From Reticulitermes speratus (taxonomy: Eukaryota > Arthropoda > Insecta > Blattodea > Rhinotermitidae): DNA of 64,000 bases. Position 1 is the stretch's first letter. Each line of letters starts with the position of its first letter. The DNA is taken from the NCBI GenBank assembly GCA_021186555.1, contig JAJKFL010000006.1, positions 33,105,478 to 33,169,477 of the forward strand. Reading direction: 5' to 3'. A model generated the notes under the pieces. That model made no database searches and was not told where the DNA came from. It saw only the letters and a program-made list of their open reading frames with translations. Position numbers and translations under genes: made by a program. Below, one piece after another: positions 33,563-45,309 of the stretch.

Positions 33563-33899
33563 CTTCTATGAGAACCTCAGATCTTGCCCTGACATTGTTA
33601 CTTTCTGCCAGCAGATCTATATTTCCCTTAACCTTAGCACACCATCCCCCAACTAAGTCTTATACTATCATCCCAAAACTTTACAATACAATTAAACAAG
33701 ATGAGCAATGTACCTATAACATAACATTGAGATGTTTTCACGTAAATATTGTTGCTGTGGAAAAGTAATAAGCATTTCTTATTCTGAGTGTGTGCTTGTA
33801 GCCTTAGTTATCGAGCATGCAATGCACATTCACCGTGTTGTATTGTCATCTGTGGCCTGTCTGGCTCTACCATATTTTTCCACATTGTCTCATAAATGG

Positions 33900-34250
33900 C
33901 ACAATTTTCAGAAAAGAGGTATTGCACATGAAATACGTCTTTCGATTTTCTCTACAAATTTCTTCTAAAACATGTCATTCTAAGAAGAAATGAACGAGAT
34001 ATCATAAATGTACATAGGTCTTCACGTAAAGTACCCGTCATTATTGTCAGATTTTAATGAAGCTTGGATTTTCTCGACATATTTTCGAAAAATTCTCAAA
34101 TATCAAATTTCATGAAAATCTGTCCAGTGGGAGCCGAGTTGTTCCATGCAGATGGATGGACAGACGGACATAACGAAGCTAATAGTCACTTTTGCAATTT
34201 TGCAAAAGCGCCTGAAAAATATTGTTACATATATAGTAATAGATAATGAA
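33900..34250 (-). repeat. Dispersed TTCGTCATGTCTG repeat, copy 3
   Basis: Reverse-oriented homologue of the repeat at 14641-15060. The minus-strand start CAGGCGCTTTTGCAAAATTG is followed by AGCTTCGTTATGTCCGTCTG and then CATGAAATTTGATATTTGAG. Non-coding. Confidence 0.6.
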
Positions 34251-34259
34251 GTAAAGATG

Positions 34260-35190
34260 ACAGTAGACACGTGTTGCTCATCCAGTAAAGAACAACCACA
34301 TACTTCAGCATACCAGTAACTCGCTAATTTGTTGATAAGGAGCATAAATGGAAATCTAGGCAAAGAAACATGAAAATCTCTGATGACACATGTACTGGGT
34401 CTCTGTAAGGCCAAGAATTTTTAGCAGCAATGCTGTTATATTTGTCAGTACTTGATTAGCATCTTTTAAAACTTATTTTACCATGAAGAGGGGAGTTTTT
34501 AAAGATGCTGTATTAACTGCATTAAGGAGGTAGGATGGAAGATAGAAATCAGTCAGTAGTACTATTGACAGGACAGTGCAGAAATATGTGCACTGTTTCT
34601 TTGTGTTTTGATCCCTTCATTAGAGTTCAGAGAAGCAGCTCGTGACATCTGCTTTTATTGTCAGATTAGTGTTAGCATTGGGGAAATGGTGATATTTCTT
34701 ATAAGGCCATCGATACAAGATGTGGCGTAGTTATGTAAATATGTTTTGGAAAAGTGACAACAGTTGTCATGGCAGTTTGTTTTGTAGTGAAAATAACTTG
34801 TTGATGATTTTGGCAAGATTGTAATGTATTGAAATTACAGTTGAGTGTGTGTTCTGTTAATGGTTTTTGTGTGCAGTAAAAGTCTTGTGTTATCTAATAT
34901 GTGGTGCTGTCTATGGCCCACACCCACACATATTACTAGAGCAGCTGCATGAAATACGTGTTATTCTATACCAGCATTACACTTTTTAAGTTACGGATAT
35001 TCATACGAATGGTTTGTAATTATGCGTGTAATGGAACACTGTTGAATTTTATGCACACAACTTCATTCAGAGTTCCAAAAAGTTCAACATAATTACTAGC
35101 CTCTCAGCAGAATCCACTCATCCATAGACTTAACAATGTGCATGAAAAATTTTTGATGTATATAATTAGAAAGTACTCGTATACTGCATG
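34260..35190. other. APN-1 intron, nothing recognised
   Basis: AT-rich intron without recognisable content. Confidence 0.45.
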
Positions 35191-35394
35191 TTAAGCACAG
35201 GGATACTTTAACTTACTTCCTTCACCTTGCACATGATGATAAACAATTCCATTATTAAGTTTACAGTGCATTAAACAAAGGTATAGTATGAAGTGACAGA
35301 TATACTGGACTTTCCCCATTTTCTTGTCTTTAGACAAAGACATTATTTTGAAAGGTGGCTCTTCTTTCTTCATCACATAAATAAAGTAATGGTA

Positions 35395-35655
35395 AATTAA
35401 TCCCTTTTTAGAACAGAGTGGAGCTGTAGCTCCACTTATTCTTACCATCAGCACTAGATAGTGGTTAGTGGTCATCCTACTCCGAGGGAAAGCATCCCAA
35501 GTACCCATTGAATAGGGGCTGGGTAGACCCCAGAGCTGGTGTTGATGCTTTGGAGAAGAGATGTATGTTTTGCATCTGCTGGGTATGGAACCACAAATCC
35601 TCAAACGTCTCACCAGTCACCGAGTCACTGTACCAACGACATTACCCCAGCTCCA
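35395..35655 (-). mobile_element. SINE-like element, minus strand
   Basis: Minus strand: GAGCTGGGGTAATGTCGTTG, GGTACAGTGACTCGG (A-box-like), and a B-box-like GTGGTTCCATACCC. A body with AGCAGATGCAAAACATACAT and GGGGTCTACCCAGCCCC follows. The spacing of the two boxes suits a tRNA-derived promoter. It is diverged and has no clear target duplication. Confidence 0.5.
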
Positions 35656-35991
35656 TTGGTTAAAACCAGAAATTAGTAAACCTACTCTACTGGGTGCACT
35701 GGGTTCAGCCAGTCCAGTTCCAGTTCAGTGGGTAGCATAGTTTTCATAATTTTGGTTTTTACCTGATGAAGGAATTAGAGCCAACTTATGAAATGTTGTA
35801 TATTTTTTAATTACAAGAGAGGGTGTGTACCTCAATAACACTCCTCAATTACAAACTGTTAGACTTCTATGTATTAGGTAATTGTTGCTGCTAGTTTGCC
35901 CATAGTGAGAGGGAAAATGGAGTCCTTGCTTAATGTATACACTTTCCATGCTTCCAGGCCTACTGTTACACAGTATGTGTCTGTAACTTAC

Positions 35992-36159
35992 CTGTTCAAC
36001 AGAGTGTTATTTTTTGTACATCCAAGAGCAGCCAGAATGAGAACCTGATCAGTTGCCACATTCGACTTCAGGTATTGGTCCCAAAGGAAGTTCCAATCCT
36101 CCTCTTCTCCATTACTTAGAGCTGAGCAGTACACAACACTCCTGAGGTCTGGTGGAATC
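35992..36159 (-). CDS. APN: APN-1 exon 10 (ERAP1-like domain)
   Basis: Acceptor GTTACAG/G, donor AACAG/GTAAGT. It encodes IPPDLRSVVYCSALSNGEEE, then WDQYLKSNVATDQVLILAAL and GCTKNNTLLN. The LRxxVYC segment and the later W-x-x-L/Q-Y plus GCT block are hallmarks of the M1 C-terminal domain. The Cys pair likely forms the conserved extracellular disulphide. Confidence 0.95.
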
Positions 36160-36289
36160 CTGTAACAGTAGCATACCTTGTGAGGACCTCCACCATTCTC
36201 TGTAATATTAACAGTGGCTTTATTTTGAAATTGTGTAAGCACAAGAGTCCTTGAGAAGTGAACAGTACCTCTTATTTTGTTGAACCCTA

Positions 36290-36960
36290 AGATTCATTAC
36301 TTTGTTCGCAAGGGCCAACAACTCATCCCTATCCTGAGCCAGATCAATACAGTCGGTGCTCTCTCATCATATTTGAGATCCATTGTAATAGTACCCTCCC
36401 ATCTATGCCTTGGTTTTCCAAGTGTTCTCTTTCTTGCAGGTTTTCCCACAAAAACACTATGCCATGGGTCTCCAAACCATTTTATTATTGTGGGCTGGTT
36501 TGCAGGCTGCACGTGGAAAAATAACAGTAAGTGGCATACCTAACTGCCTAAATTATTGTGAAATTTTTATATTATATACACAATTTACAAATGTAGTTGC
36601 GGGCCACATAATACAACCTGGTAGGCCACATGCACCCCACGGCCTCCAGGTTGGAGACCCATGCTCTATGCATTTGTCTTTGCTGCCATACCTGGCACAT
36701 GCCCCTCCTGTTTTTTACATCTTGTTTTGATCTCCCTGATAATATGTATTGGAGAGCTGTACAAATTATGAAGCTTTTCATTGTGCAGCTTTCACCAGTC
36801 TCCTGTTACTTCCACCCCGTTAGGCCCAAATATCCTCCTCAGCATTCTGTTCTCAAACACCCTCAATTTAATGTTCTTCCCTTAATGTGAGATACCAAGT
36901 TTCACATCCATACAAAATAACTGGCAGAATTATATTTCTGTATATTTTAATACTTATGTT
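36290..36960 (-). mobile_element. RT family R 3' end, copy 2, interrupted by a MITE
   Basis: Minus strand: NIILPVILYGCETWYLTLRE near 36950-36890, then decayed sequence with GHVPGMAAKT near 36690. The element at 36463-36661 interrupts it. Afterwards HSVFVGKPARKRTLGKPRH, RWEGTITMDLKYDE and IWLRIGM follow down to about 36300. Homologous to the copies at 48610 and 56713. Confidence 0.78.
36463..36661. mobile_element. hAT-like MITE nested in RT copy
   Basis: Terminal inverted repeats CATGGGTCTCCAAAC and GGTTGGAGACCCATG. Flanks CACTATGC and CTCTATGC agree at 7 of 8 positions, consistent with an 8-bp hAT target duplication. It cuts the RT family copy between the AAKT and HSVFVGKP segments, so it inserted later. 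About 200 bp, non-coding. Confidence 0.75.
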
Positions 36961-37641
36961 TTTAAATAGCCAACAGGAAGACAAAGAATCTGGTTTGAAT
37001 CATAGCAAGCATTTCCCAAATTTAATTTGCTCTTGATCTTCGTGCATGCAATTTTGATTTGTTAATGTTGTTCTTTATAGTACAGTTCTTCTCTCTCAAC
37101 TAAGTCATAGGTTTTTTGAAGCCATAATTAAATAGTTGATGTAAGATTTCACTCAAATTATTTTTCCCTAAAATTTTACGTGTGTAGAAAATCTGACCAG
37201 CATTTAACCTTCTAAGACAGTCCACATTAATGATTTCTAAAAATTTATCCATATGTAGGGCTAACATTACAGAGGAATATAGGATTAAATCTGATACAAA
37301 GTCTGTAACAGTGAGATCCATAAAACGGTATTACAGTTCAGTTTATCAGCCTTTTTATATTGATGATACAGTATATTCTTTCCAGTGCTTTTGTAATTGC
37401 TGCTTATTTCAAACAGAATTTAAAATTTTGTCAGTATTAACAATGTCTTTCCACCATGGAACATATATTGTATTATCTGATCAGTACTTAATGATTTATA
37501 CCAATTCTGCTTTCCATGGTAATTTCAAGCTGATGAAAAGTGCCGTCAACTGTGTGTGTTTTAGCTTGTCTGCTTCATGAACTGCATATGTATTAATATC
37601 TGAATGAAAAAAAACACAAAAATTCTGCTGATTTAACTTAC

Positions 37642-37835
37642 AAGTTAATGCCATTATCATTAGCCTTCCATAGTTTGAAGAGTTCTGAGGCACTATCGAG
37701 GCACTCTTTACTATCAAAATTGCAAGCCCAAGTCAAAATAGTGGTTCGAATCAACTTTGTTGAATGTTCGTCATTCACCAGTGCTGTAAATCCAACAGTG
37801 TTGTGCACTGTGCCTATCAAGTGCAGAACGTAACT
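37642..37835 (-). CDS. APN: APN-1 exon 9 (ERAP1-like domain)
   Basis: Acceptor TTTATTTCAG, donor AACTT/GTAAGT, phase 0 in and 2 out. It reads SYVLHLIGTVHNTVGF, then HSTKLIRTTILTWACNFDSK and ASELFKLWKANDNGI. The LR-x-x-I-L-x-W-AC pattern with the Cys is typical of the M1 C-terminal domain. Confidence 0.95.
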
Positions 37836-37888
37836 CTGAAATAAACAAGAAGTGTTGGTTCAGATTTCATTGCTGATAGAAGTAGATA

Positions 37889-38090
37889 CAGAGTGAGCCA
37901 AAAGTCACTGGGCACCTACATTAACACTTTTTGCATATGGACACACTTTTGTTCAAAGAAACAATGAAATGACAATACTTGAGGAAGGGACGGTTGGTTA
38001 CTTTATATGCCACATGTCACATAGGCCATAATACTAAGAATGAGGCAGTTTTATTTGCAGTATAGGTGCACAGTGACTTTTGGCTCAGTC
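37889..38090. mobile_element. Mariner-like MITE
   Basis: Inverted ends of about 30 bp (left GAGTGAGCCAAAAGTCACTG; right reversed GACTGAGCCAAAAGTCACTG), flanked by TA on both sides. TA target duplications and a length of 202 bp point to a Tc1/mariner-derived non-autonomous element. No transposase. Confidence 0.75.
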
Positions 38091-38099
38091 TATACACAT

Positions 38100-39640
38100 T
38101 AGCTACAATGCTATTTCCACATAAGTTGGTCTGTTGAATTCTGTATAAGTCCTACACATGCAGTGACTTGTGATCAATTTGAGGGGAAGCTGTTTGTTTG
38201 TGTGTGTGTGAACTCCATATTTGTATGTATCTATGAAACGTAGTTATCAAATGACACTTTAAACATATATTCTGTGTTTCAGCATTCAGCGTGTATATGT
38301 GCACAGACCAAACTGTACACACCTGCTTGTAATCAGTTGGTAGGTGTTGGCTGTGACACAAACCTGGCCAATAACATACAACATTAGGAATAATGTGCAA
38401 ATATTTCTGTTGCAGATTATCTGTTTTTTATACATTTTGCCTTTACAATATGCCTTTAGAGTACTGCATCATGATAGCTTTGACAATTTGATGTAGAGTC
38501 TGTTCAAATAATTTTTGTTAGAACTGCTGTTGTCAGCTACCAACAAATGTGGAGGAAAGGCACTCCAGTCTTGTAGATATAATGTAAGCCAGTGCTAACA
38601 GGAATCAGAGGATAAAGAAGTTTGGTTGTACAGCTATATGTGTAATTTGAGCTTGTTGCAGCATTTTTGATGAATTTACAATCTTCTGGAGCGTCACACC
38701 GTCTTGACTGGCAATTGTTACTGTCATGTCAAAGCAGCTTACTGGCCTCTGTCGTCAGAGTAGTCCAAGAAGAATAAGTTGCTGGGATAATTTGTTGTAA
38801 TGCATATGAAAAAGTGGGGTGGGCAGTCATGTGTAGAGCCTGCTAGAGGCAAGGAGAGCAAACTGAAGCTTTGGAAGGAAGAAGAAAATTAAAAAAAAAA
38901 GTGCTGGTGGGAAGAGAGTCTGCACTTCTCCTTTTGCTTCTTCCTCCCTCTGCTTCATTCTTCTCTACGCATGTCTCTGCCCTCTCTTCTATTGGCTTGC
39001 TCTTGACTATCACCAGACATTCTCTTTCCCTATATAATGCATCCAGTTCTTCCAGCAACTTATTCTTCTTTTGTTCTGTTGCAGATGGACACACCAAGCT
39101 CCAGAAGTTAGTAATAAGTTACCAATCATCATGGTGTCATATCCCAGAAATCTAATCTTCACGTTTAGTTACAGCGTCTACTTAATCACTCAAACTGCAG
39201 TTCTTGGAAGCATAATTATGTGATATTCCCCATCAGTTGACATGTATTTGTCTGCATAAACAAGGAGGTATGTAGAATCAAATATATGGGCATGCATGCA
39301 TGCATGCTGTTTGCTGGTGCATAGGACATAGCCTAGATTCTAGTTGCTAATGCATTTGACTTGTACTTGTGCCAACATTCAGTTAGGAGATTATGGATTT
39401 ACTTGGGCACCTTGTAGTGTGATTGAAATGCAACCTGATGTATAGAAAATTTGAGTTAAATAGAAGAGTTAATGGATATGATAATGTTTTATTTATTGTT
39501 CATGAAATTTGAAAACCAAGACAATTTGGCATTGTAAGAAATTTTATATATGAAATTCTGAACATGTATATGGCCACCCTTGGTACTTACCACACTCAGT
39601 CTTCTCCACATATGTACACATTTAAATATATGCTGCTTAA
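38100..39640. other. APN-1 intron, little recognised
   Basis: Non-coding sequence with short GCAT repeats near 39293 and a pyrimidine-rich stretch near 38930-39070. No gene is supported. Confidence 0.45.
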
Positions 39641-39649
39641 CAGCCTCTT

Positions 39650-40510
39650 TGTTTATGTATATAACCTACAAGTGTGTATTTTGTATATGGATTGTGAACT
39701 GTGTGTGTGTGTGTGTAAAAGGTAAAGTTCTCCTTATAGGTTTTTAATAATTCCATTGTAGACTGCAATGGGCCATATTCGTGTTTGTTATTCAAGATAT
39801 GTAATGCATAAGCTGATTTTGGTTCATTTGTTTTTATATATCTATGGTGTTCTATGTAAAAAAGGTTGGCACCTGAACATTTTGGAGAATTTTTATATAA
39901 AACAACATTATCAAAAAGGAACATTGATGAACAAACAACATCCACGAGAGGAAAACCCCCTATTTAAGATCATTAACACCACCACCCACAACATGCACGC
40001 GCATAATCCTATGCAGGTATCTATGACAAAAACCACTGCAACATGAACCTACACAAGTCACAACGCAACAAGCCGGTGCATATCACAACACAGGACACGT
40101 AGCAACATAATAGAGGTATGTCTCAATATATAGCTAATACTTTCTTAAACATAATTTTTATGATACCGGGGTTGTTACAATGATTCTGATATCCGTTCAT
40201 ATTTCCACAGGGTAACTTCAACCTACTTGAGATAACATGTATACAAAACATGACTGCCATTAATTTATAAACAACAATAAATATGTAATTTTTAAAGAAA
40301 CTTTTAACCTTTTATGAAAGACTAGTAAAACACATTCCCTGGATTCGACAGCTGGACGTAATGATACCATAATCCATTGGGTATCAAGATTTTATTTCAT
40401 TCTTTGTGGATGTACGAGGTGTTTAAAGTTGAACTAGTGGATGTAAGGCATATGTAAAACTTTGACCGTCTGAGGATGGCTTGTTAAAGGCCGAAACATG
40501 TAGGGGTAAT
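39650..40510 (+). mobile_element. Penelope-like element fragment with internal inversion
   Basis: Two adjacent pieces of a GIY-YIG endonuclease domain. On the minus strand (about 39850-39727): IKTNEPKSAYALHILNNKHE and YGPLQSTMELLK. On the plus strand (about 39857-39985): KKGWHLNILENFYIKQHYQK, TLMNKQHP and ENPLFKII. In Penelope-like elements these are consecutive and co-linear (H-x-YG---T---LL, then LE--YI, then NPLF), so the upstream piece is inverted here. A hammerhead-like motif lies 480 bp downstream on the plus strand (40470-40505). No reverse transcriptase part is seen. The family call rests on motif order. Confidence 0.7.
40464..40510 (+). ncRNA. Hammerhead-like motif at Penelope-like 3' end
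   Basis: CTGAGGA 40470-40476, stem II GGC...GCC, GAAAC 40493-40497, ATGTA 40498-40502, GGGG. The N of CUGANGA is G, which the family tolerates. Stem I is weak. Confidence 0.5.
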
Positions 40511-40943
40511 TGACTTACTTATGAAAATATAGTGCATATGTTGGTGTCTAAAACTTTTAATTAGTTATCAAGATGCACGGTGAACATAACGTGAAATAGT
40601 GAAATTTTGTTTATTTCTAAATAATCGTGTTTTGTAAAATTTCTTAGCTCTTTTGAGTACTGCAATGTAATTATGTAGCTTTTTTTAGCCTGCTGTGTTA
40701 TGTTTTGTTCTTGGGGACTGCTCAAGTCATAAGCCACCCATGCTGCCCAGATGGTTGCCAACACTACACAAATTTTCCTGTATTTCTAGGTTATTTCTGA
40801 ATGTGATATACTATATTCCAAATTGTCCTGCACCATGCTTACTAGGAACTATAAAATGCACTAAACTGATTGTTTTACCGTGAGTTCTGACTTGTCCTAC
40901 ACCATATAAGGATCTATGAAATGCACAAAATTGATTTTGTTAC

Positions 40944-41221
40944 CTTGAAGTTATTATAATCATCAGTTCCAGCCAATCTGCTGTTGAGAAAAGTGAGACC
41001 TCTGAAGTAAGATAACCAGGGAATGAAGTCAGTTTCTTGATCTAGATATGTGGTGAGATCTAGGGCTGTTGAGTAGCTTAGGAGACCAGACCGGGCCAGA
41101 TTCAGAGAGTCATCCAAGAGCTGTGCTTTATTGAGAGGGTGTATGTTGGTGTGATTTGCTGAACGGAGGTAATCTAGAAGAAGCTTGTAGTTTTCTTCAT
41201 CATAAAGCACACGATAAAATC
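40944..41221 (-). CDS. APN: APN-1 exon 8 (start of ERAP1-like domain)
   Basis: Largest of the downstream exons. Acceptor TTGCAG, donor TTCAAG/GTAACA. It reads GFYRVLYDEENYKLLLDYL, then NKAQLLDDSLNLARSGLLSY and ALDLTTYLDQETDFIPWLS. The R-V-x-Y-D---W/Y, QL-DD---LA and PW--- order is diagnostic for the C-terminal domain of M1 enzymes, where it closes over the active site. Confidence 0.95.
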
Positions 41222-42099
41222 CTGCAATACAATCAGAATAACAGCTGTGCAAGTGGGAATATACATACTGAACTATTACTGTAAATTTCCTTTCATAATT
41301 TCTTACATGGTTTAAAACCCTGAAGCAGAGCAAGTAAGAGGCCCTATTTTGTGAAAATTAAAGAAATTCTGACAGTAATGAGCACATATTCAGTTTCTTC
41401 CTTTAAAGTGCCAAGATTAGGTCCATAGTTACATCCAGACTTGATCCAAGTTCGCATAAAAAAAAACAGCAGTTTGTGTACAGAGATAACCTCACTCTGA
41501 TCAAAAATCTTCTAAAACATTCTGAGAACTTTAGCATGCAACAGAGAACAGTACAGAAAGCTACTTGTGTATATACTTAAGGCATTGTAGGTCAGAATCA
41601 TAGTATTATTAGTACATATAAGCATGATAAGATGGTTGAATTTTGTTTCATTTAAACATAACATGTGATTTTGTATCTGGCTGTAACCAGTGAAGAGCCT
41701 TTCGGCATTATGCCATGTGGAAATTGTAGTAATGACTGATGATTTTTAGGAACTTGGTGCTTTATAAGGACCAAAGACCTGACTATGAAGAAGAGGCAGC
41801 AGCTTTCTCTGAAGCACTTAGATACAGTGTGATTTCAAGAAGACTCTCCAGTGTATGCCTGTTCATTTTAATACATAAAAAGTTGTTCATACAGAAATTA
41901 TTAATTTGCAAGCTGCAGTGTTTTATGAGATTATACCAAATCGATATTTCGTATGTTCCTATTTCAAACAGAAACATTAGAAAAAAAGTGGTGTCAGGCT
42001 TATAAATTTTGATGCCCTGTATTGTTACTGTTTTTTCATTCACTTCAGAATTTAGCATGACTATCTGGTTGGTTTCATTGAAGTTGGAAATACATACAA

Positions 42100-44500
42100 T
42101 ACAATACATGCATACATACATACATACATACATACATTCCATAGATCCATAAGTGTGTAACAAGGACAATAGAATGTAGAACAAGTCATAAATACACAAA
42201 TATACACAATTTTTACAGTGTAAAATACTATGAACATTTTATAAAACAGTATTATGGATCACTTTTACACATAAAAAATTCATCTTTAGAGTAAAAGGAC
42301 TGTGTATGTAGGTATATATCTTAATGCTACTTTAAATTTTGCCTTTTCATTCTTAAGGATTTTCAGACTATGTGGTAAAATGTTGAAAATTTTGATGCCA
42401 GCATAGAATGTACTTTTTTAAAACAAGGTAGGTTGCCATTTGGTCTATGAAGATGGTGCTCATTCCTTTTATTAATATTGGGTAAGGATGAATTTGTTTG
42501 TACATTTTCTTGATTATTGATAATGATTATTGATAATGAAGTTCATTAATGAAAGTATATATTGGCATGGAATAGGTATAATATCTAACTGTGTAAATAG
42601 ACTTCCACATGAAGTTCTGGGTTATGCACCAACCATAATTCTGATGATTTTCTTGTGCAAAGTGAAAATCTTCCCACTGTTGGAAGAGTTACCCCAAAAA
42701 ACTATTGCATATTCTCTAACAGACTGAAAGTATGCATAGTAAATTGATTTGAGGATGTTAATGTTACTGATATGGATCATTGACCTAACAGCATAACATG
42801 CTCCACTTAACTTAGGAGTCATATGTTCAGTATGATTCTGCCAACTTTGGTGGTTATCAATTTGTTAACCAAGAAATTTTGTATTTACCATCTCTTCTAC
42901 ATAGTTTTGTTTATAACCAATACGAAATACAGAACATGGTAAATTATTTGTTATAAACGTCATTAAAATCTTTTTATCTAGATTTAGGACTAACTGATTA
43001 GCAGCAAACCATTTAATCATATGAGAGAGAGAGAGAGAGCTATGTTGGACACTGAACAGAAGTCTCAGAAATTTCTGCTTGAATTTATGATAATAGTGTC
43101 ATCAGCCAATCATATTATTTCTGATATAGAATTTATTCTCAGCAGAAGGTGATTTATATATATGATGAACATTAAGGGCCCTAGAACGGACCCTGGTGGA
43201 ACTTCGTGTTTCAATGTACCCCAGTCAGAGAAAAAAATTTTGAGTTGTATTAGGTGATTTTATTTCAATTTTCTGTCTTCTGTTAGTTATACAGGACCTA
43301 AACCAATTTGCAGATACTCTTCGAATGCCAAAGAAATGTAATTTAGCTAACAAAATTTCATGATTTACACAGTCAAAATCCTTTGCCAAATCACAGAAAA
43401 TTCCTCCAACATGAATTTTTGGTTAATAGATTTAAGTACACTATCTGTTAGGCTGAATGTAGCATTTTCAGTAGATATCCCTTTCCTAAACCCATGCTGC
43501 TCTGTGACCAGTATGTTGTTAGCATGCAGATTTTGGTTTAATCTACTGTGCTTAGCTTTCTCAAATACCTTGGGAAAAACATTTAATAATGAAATAGGCT
43601 TATAATTTGTCATATTAATTTTGTCTCCTTTATTGTAAAGTGGTTTAACTATCACAATTTTAAGAAGGTCAGGAAAAATACCTGTCAAGAGCAAGTGATT
43701 ATAAATGTAGCTCAATGGGTGACTAATGAGAGATGCACTAGCTTTTAAGATGTTACTTGTTATTTCATCATAACCTTACGATTTTTTTTGTTTGAAGGAA
43801 TCTATTATACTTTTAATCTCAGCTTCAGTGATTGGGATTATTTTTATGCTGGGGAAGTTTCCAGGAAATGAATCCTTTAGTATTGAGATAGCATCTCCTT
43901 TCTCTGTTTGTTGTATGTTTAATTTTTCAGTAATTGTTATAAAGAAATTATTGAAGGCATTAGCCATGTGTTTTGGGACCTTAATTTTTCCTCATTTACA
44001 AGTATGGAGGGCACCTGTTCCACTGAATGTACTTTTCCTGTCCCTTTTTCATAATTGTCCATGTTGTTTTTATTTTGTTATTAGATTTTTCTGCAATTCT
44101 ACTGTAGTGTAACTTCTTAGCTTTTTTTATAACTTTTTTTAGGATTTCACAATATTTAATGTAATGTGCTTTTGCTTCTGGATCATTGTTGTTCTTAATG
44201 AAGGTATATAGACTCCTTTTATGTTTCCAAGATATTTTTATTCATTGTGTAATCCAGTCTTTTTTTTTTTTTTTGTACTTTTGTATCTAACCGGAAAATT
44301 AGCTTGAAAAAGTTTTAGGAAAGTAAACAGAAATGAGTTAAACATATGATTAGGATCTTTATAAACAAATTGCCATGTTTCTCTTTTGTAGTAGTGTCTC
44401 AAAGTTTGTGATTGTTTGATTGTTTATTAATTTGGTTATCTGCTTCAAAGGAAATTTGTTTATTGTTGCATATATATTTTTGATTGTGAGAATTTGAAGA
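42100..44500 (-). mobile_element. CR1/L2-like non-LTR retrotransposon C (defective)
   Basis: Minus strand: linker HKRSLYTFIKNNNDPEAKAH near 44230, FNNFFITITEKLNI (43967), MTNYKPISLLNVFPKVFEK (43620), EQHGFRKGISTENATFS, a PPGSVLGPLMF segment (43200) and a changed catalytic box LADDT (43100). The thumb-like SGACYAVRSM (42800) and FWGNSSNS follow. The 3' end runs into ATGT repeats at about 42110-42135. Endonuclease is missing, and stops and frame breaks are present. It sits in the intron between APN-1 exons 8 and 7. Confidence 0.82.
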
Positions 44501-45110
44501 AGTTTAATACATGTAGTGTCGAGGCGGTCTTCATGTGGAGTTTCATGAAAGTGACATAATTACTGCAGAAGTTACTCTAGGGAAGCACACATACTTGTAG
44601 AAGTTCAAATGTTCTCACTTTCTCCACGTACCAGTGGCTGCATGCATGTGCACGCACAAGCGCACATGCACGCACATAGATCCATACAAAATTTGTGTGT
44701 ATGATTTTAATACTCACGCATATGGATATAGTGTTCCACACTTAATGCCATGGAACAGAGAAAGGAAATTATTTTTCATGTGGTCACTAAGTTTTTAGTT
44801 TACGTTATTAACAAAAGTTGTTTATTTTTCAGACTTAATACTACGTAAACTTTCAGAATCTTTGACTGGTTTCTTCTGATATGGATCCCAACTTTGATGT
44901 TGGCATGGCTGACATGTTTGTATTTTTATTGTTAGGGAAACAAGAATTTGAAGATGGGTTGGTGCCTGACATCATGGCATTCATATCCATTTTCATAAAA
45001 TTCCTTCGAAATAGGTGCAGTGCACATGCACAAATTCATGCACGCAAGTGTGCGCACGCACACACACACACACGCACACAAGCACAATGTATAAATGTTT
45101 AAATCTGTAC

Positions 45111-45306
45111 CTGTTTCTTGTATATTAAGAATAAACCATTCATCAGTAGCAAGTTTTTCTGTTACAAGAAGTTGTGGTTGATTTTTCAGCCACACTTTTG
45201 GCGCAGTTGTGTCGAAGTCAATACTGTTCTTTTTAGTGTAAGTAATGGGGACCCACCAAGTTGTTTTTGGTTTTGGTTCAGAGTCTCCACTAAGTAGGAG
45301 CCTTTC
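45111..45306 (-). CDS. APN: APN-1 exon 7 (beta domain)
   Basis: Acceptor TCCACAG, donor AACAG/GTACAG, phase 0 in and 1 out. It encodes ERLLLSGDSEPKPKTTWWVP, then ITYTKKNSIDFDTTAP and ATDEWFILNIQETG. The W-x-V/I-P-x-x-Y and W---N--- spacing matches the small beta-sandwich after the catalytic domain. Confidence 0.95.
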
Positions 45307-45309
45307 CTG

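Noticed and set aside
35751-35800. Hammerhead motif CTGATGA...GAAATGTTG
   Set aside because: No convincing stem II or stem I; likely a very old relic at best.
38843-39155. Lysine/glutamate-rich and serine-rich frames on both strands
   Set aside because: Produced by a pyrimidine-rich stretch; no domain and no splice support.
41739-42005. Plus-strand frame with RPDYEEEAAAFSEALRY
   Set aside because: It lies in an APN-1 intron and has no recognisable family. It partly overlaps the degraded edge of element C.
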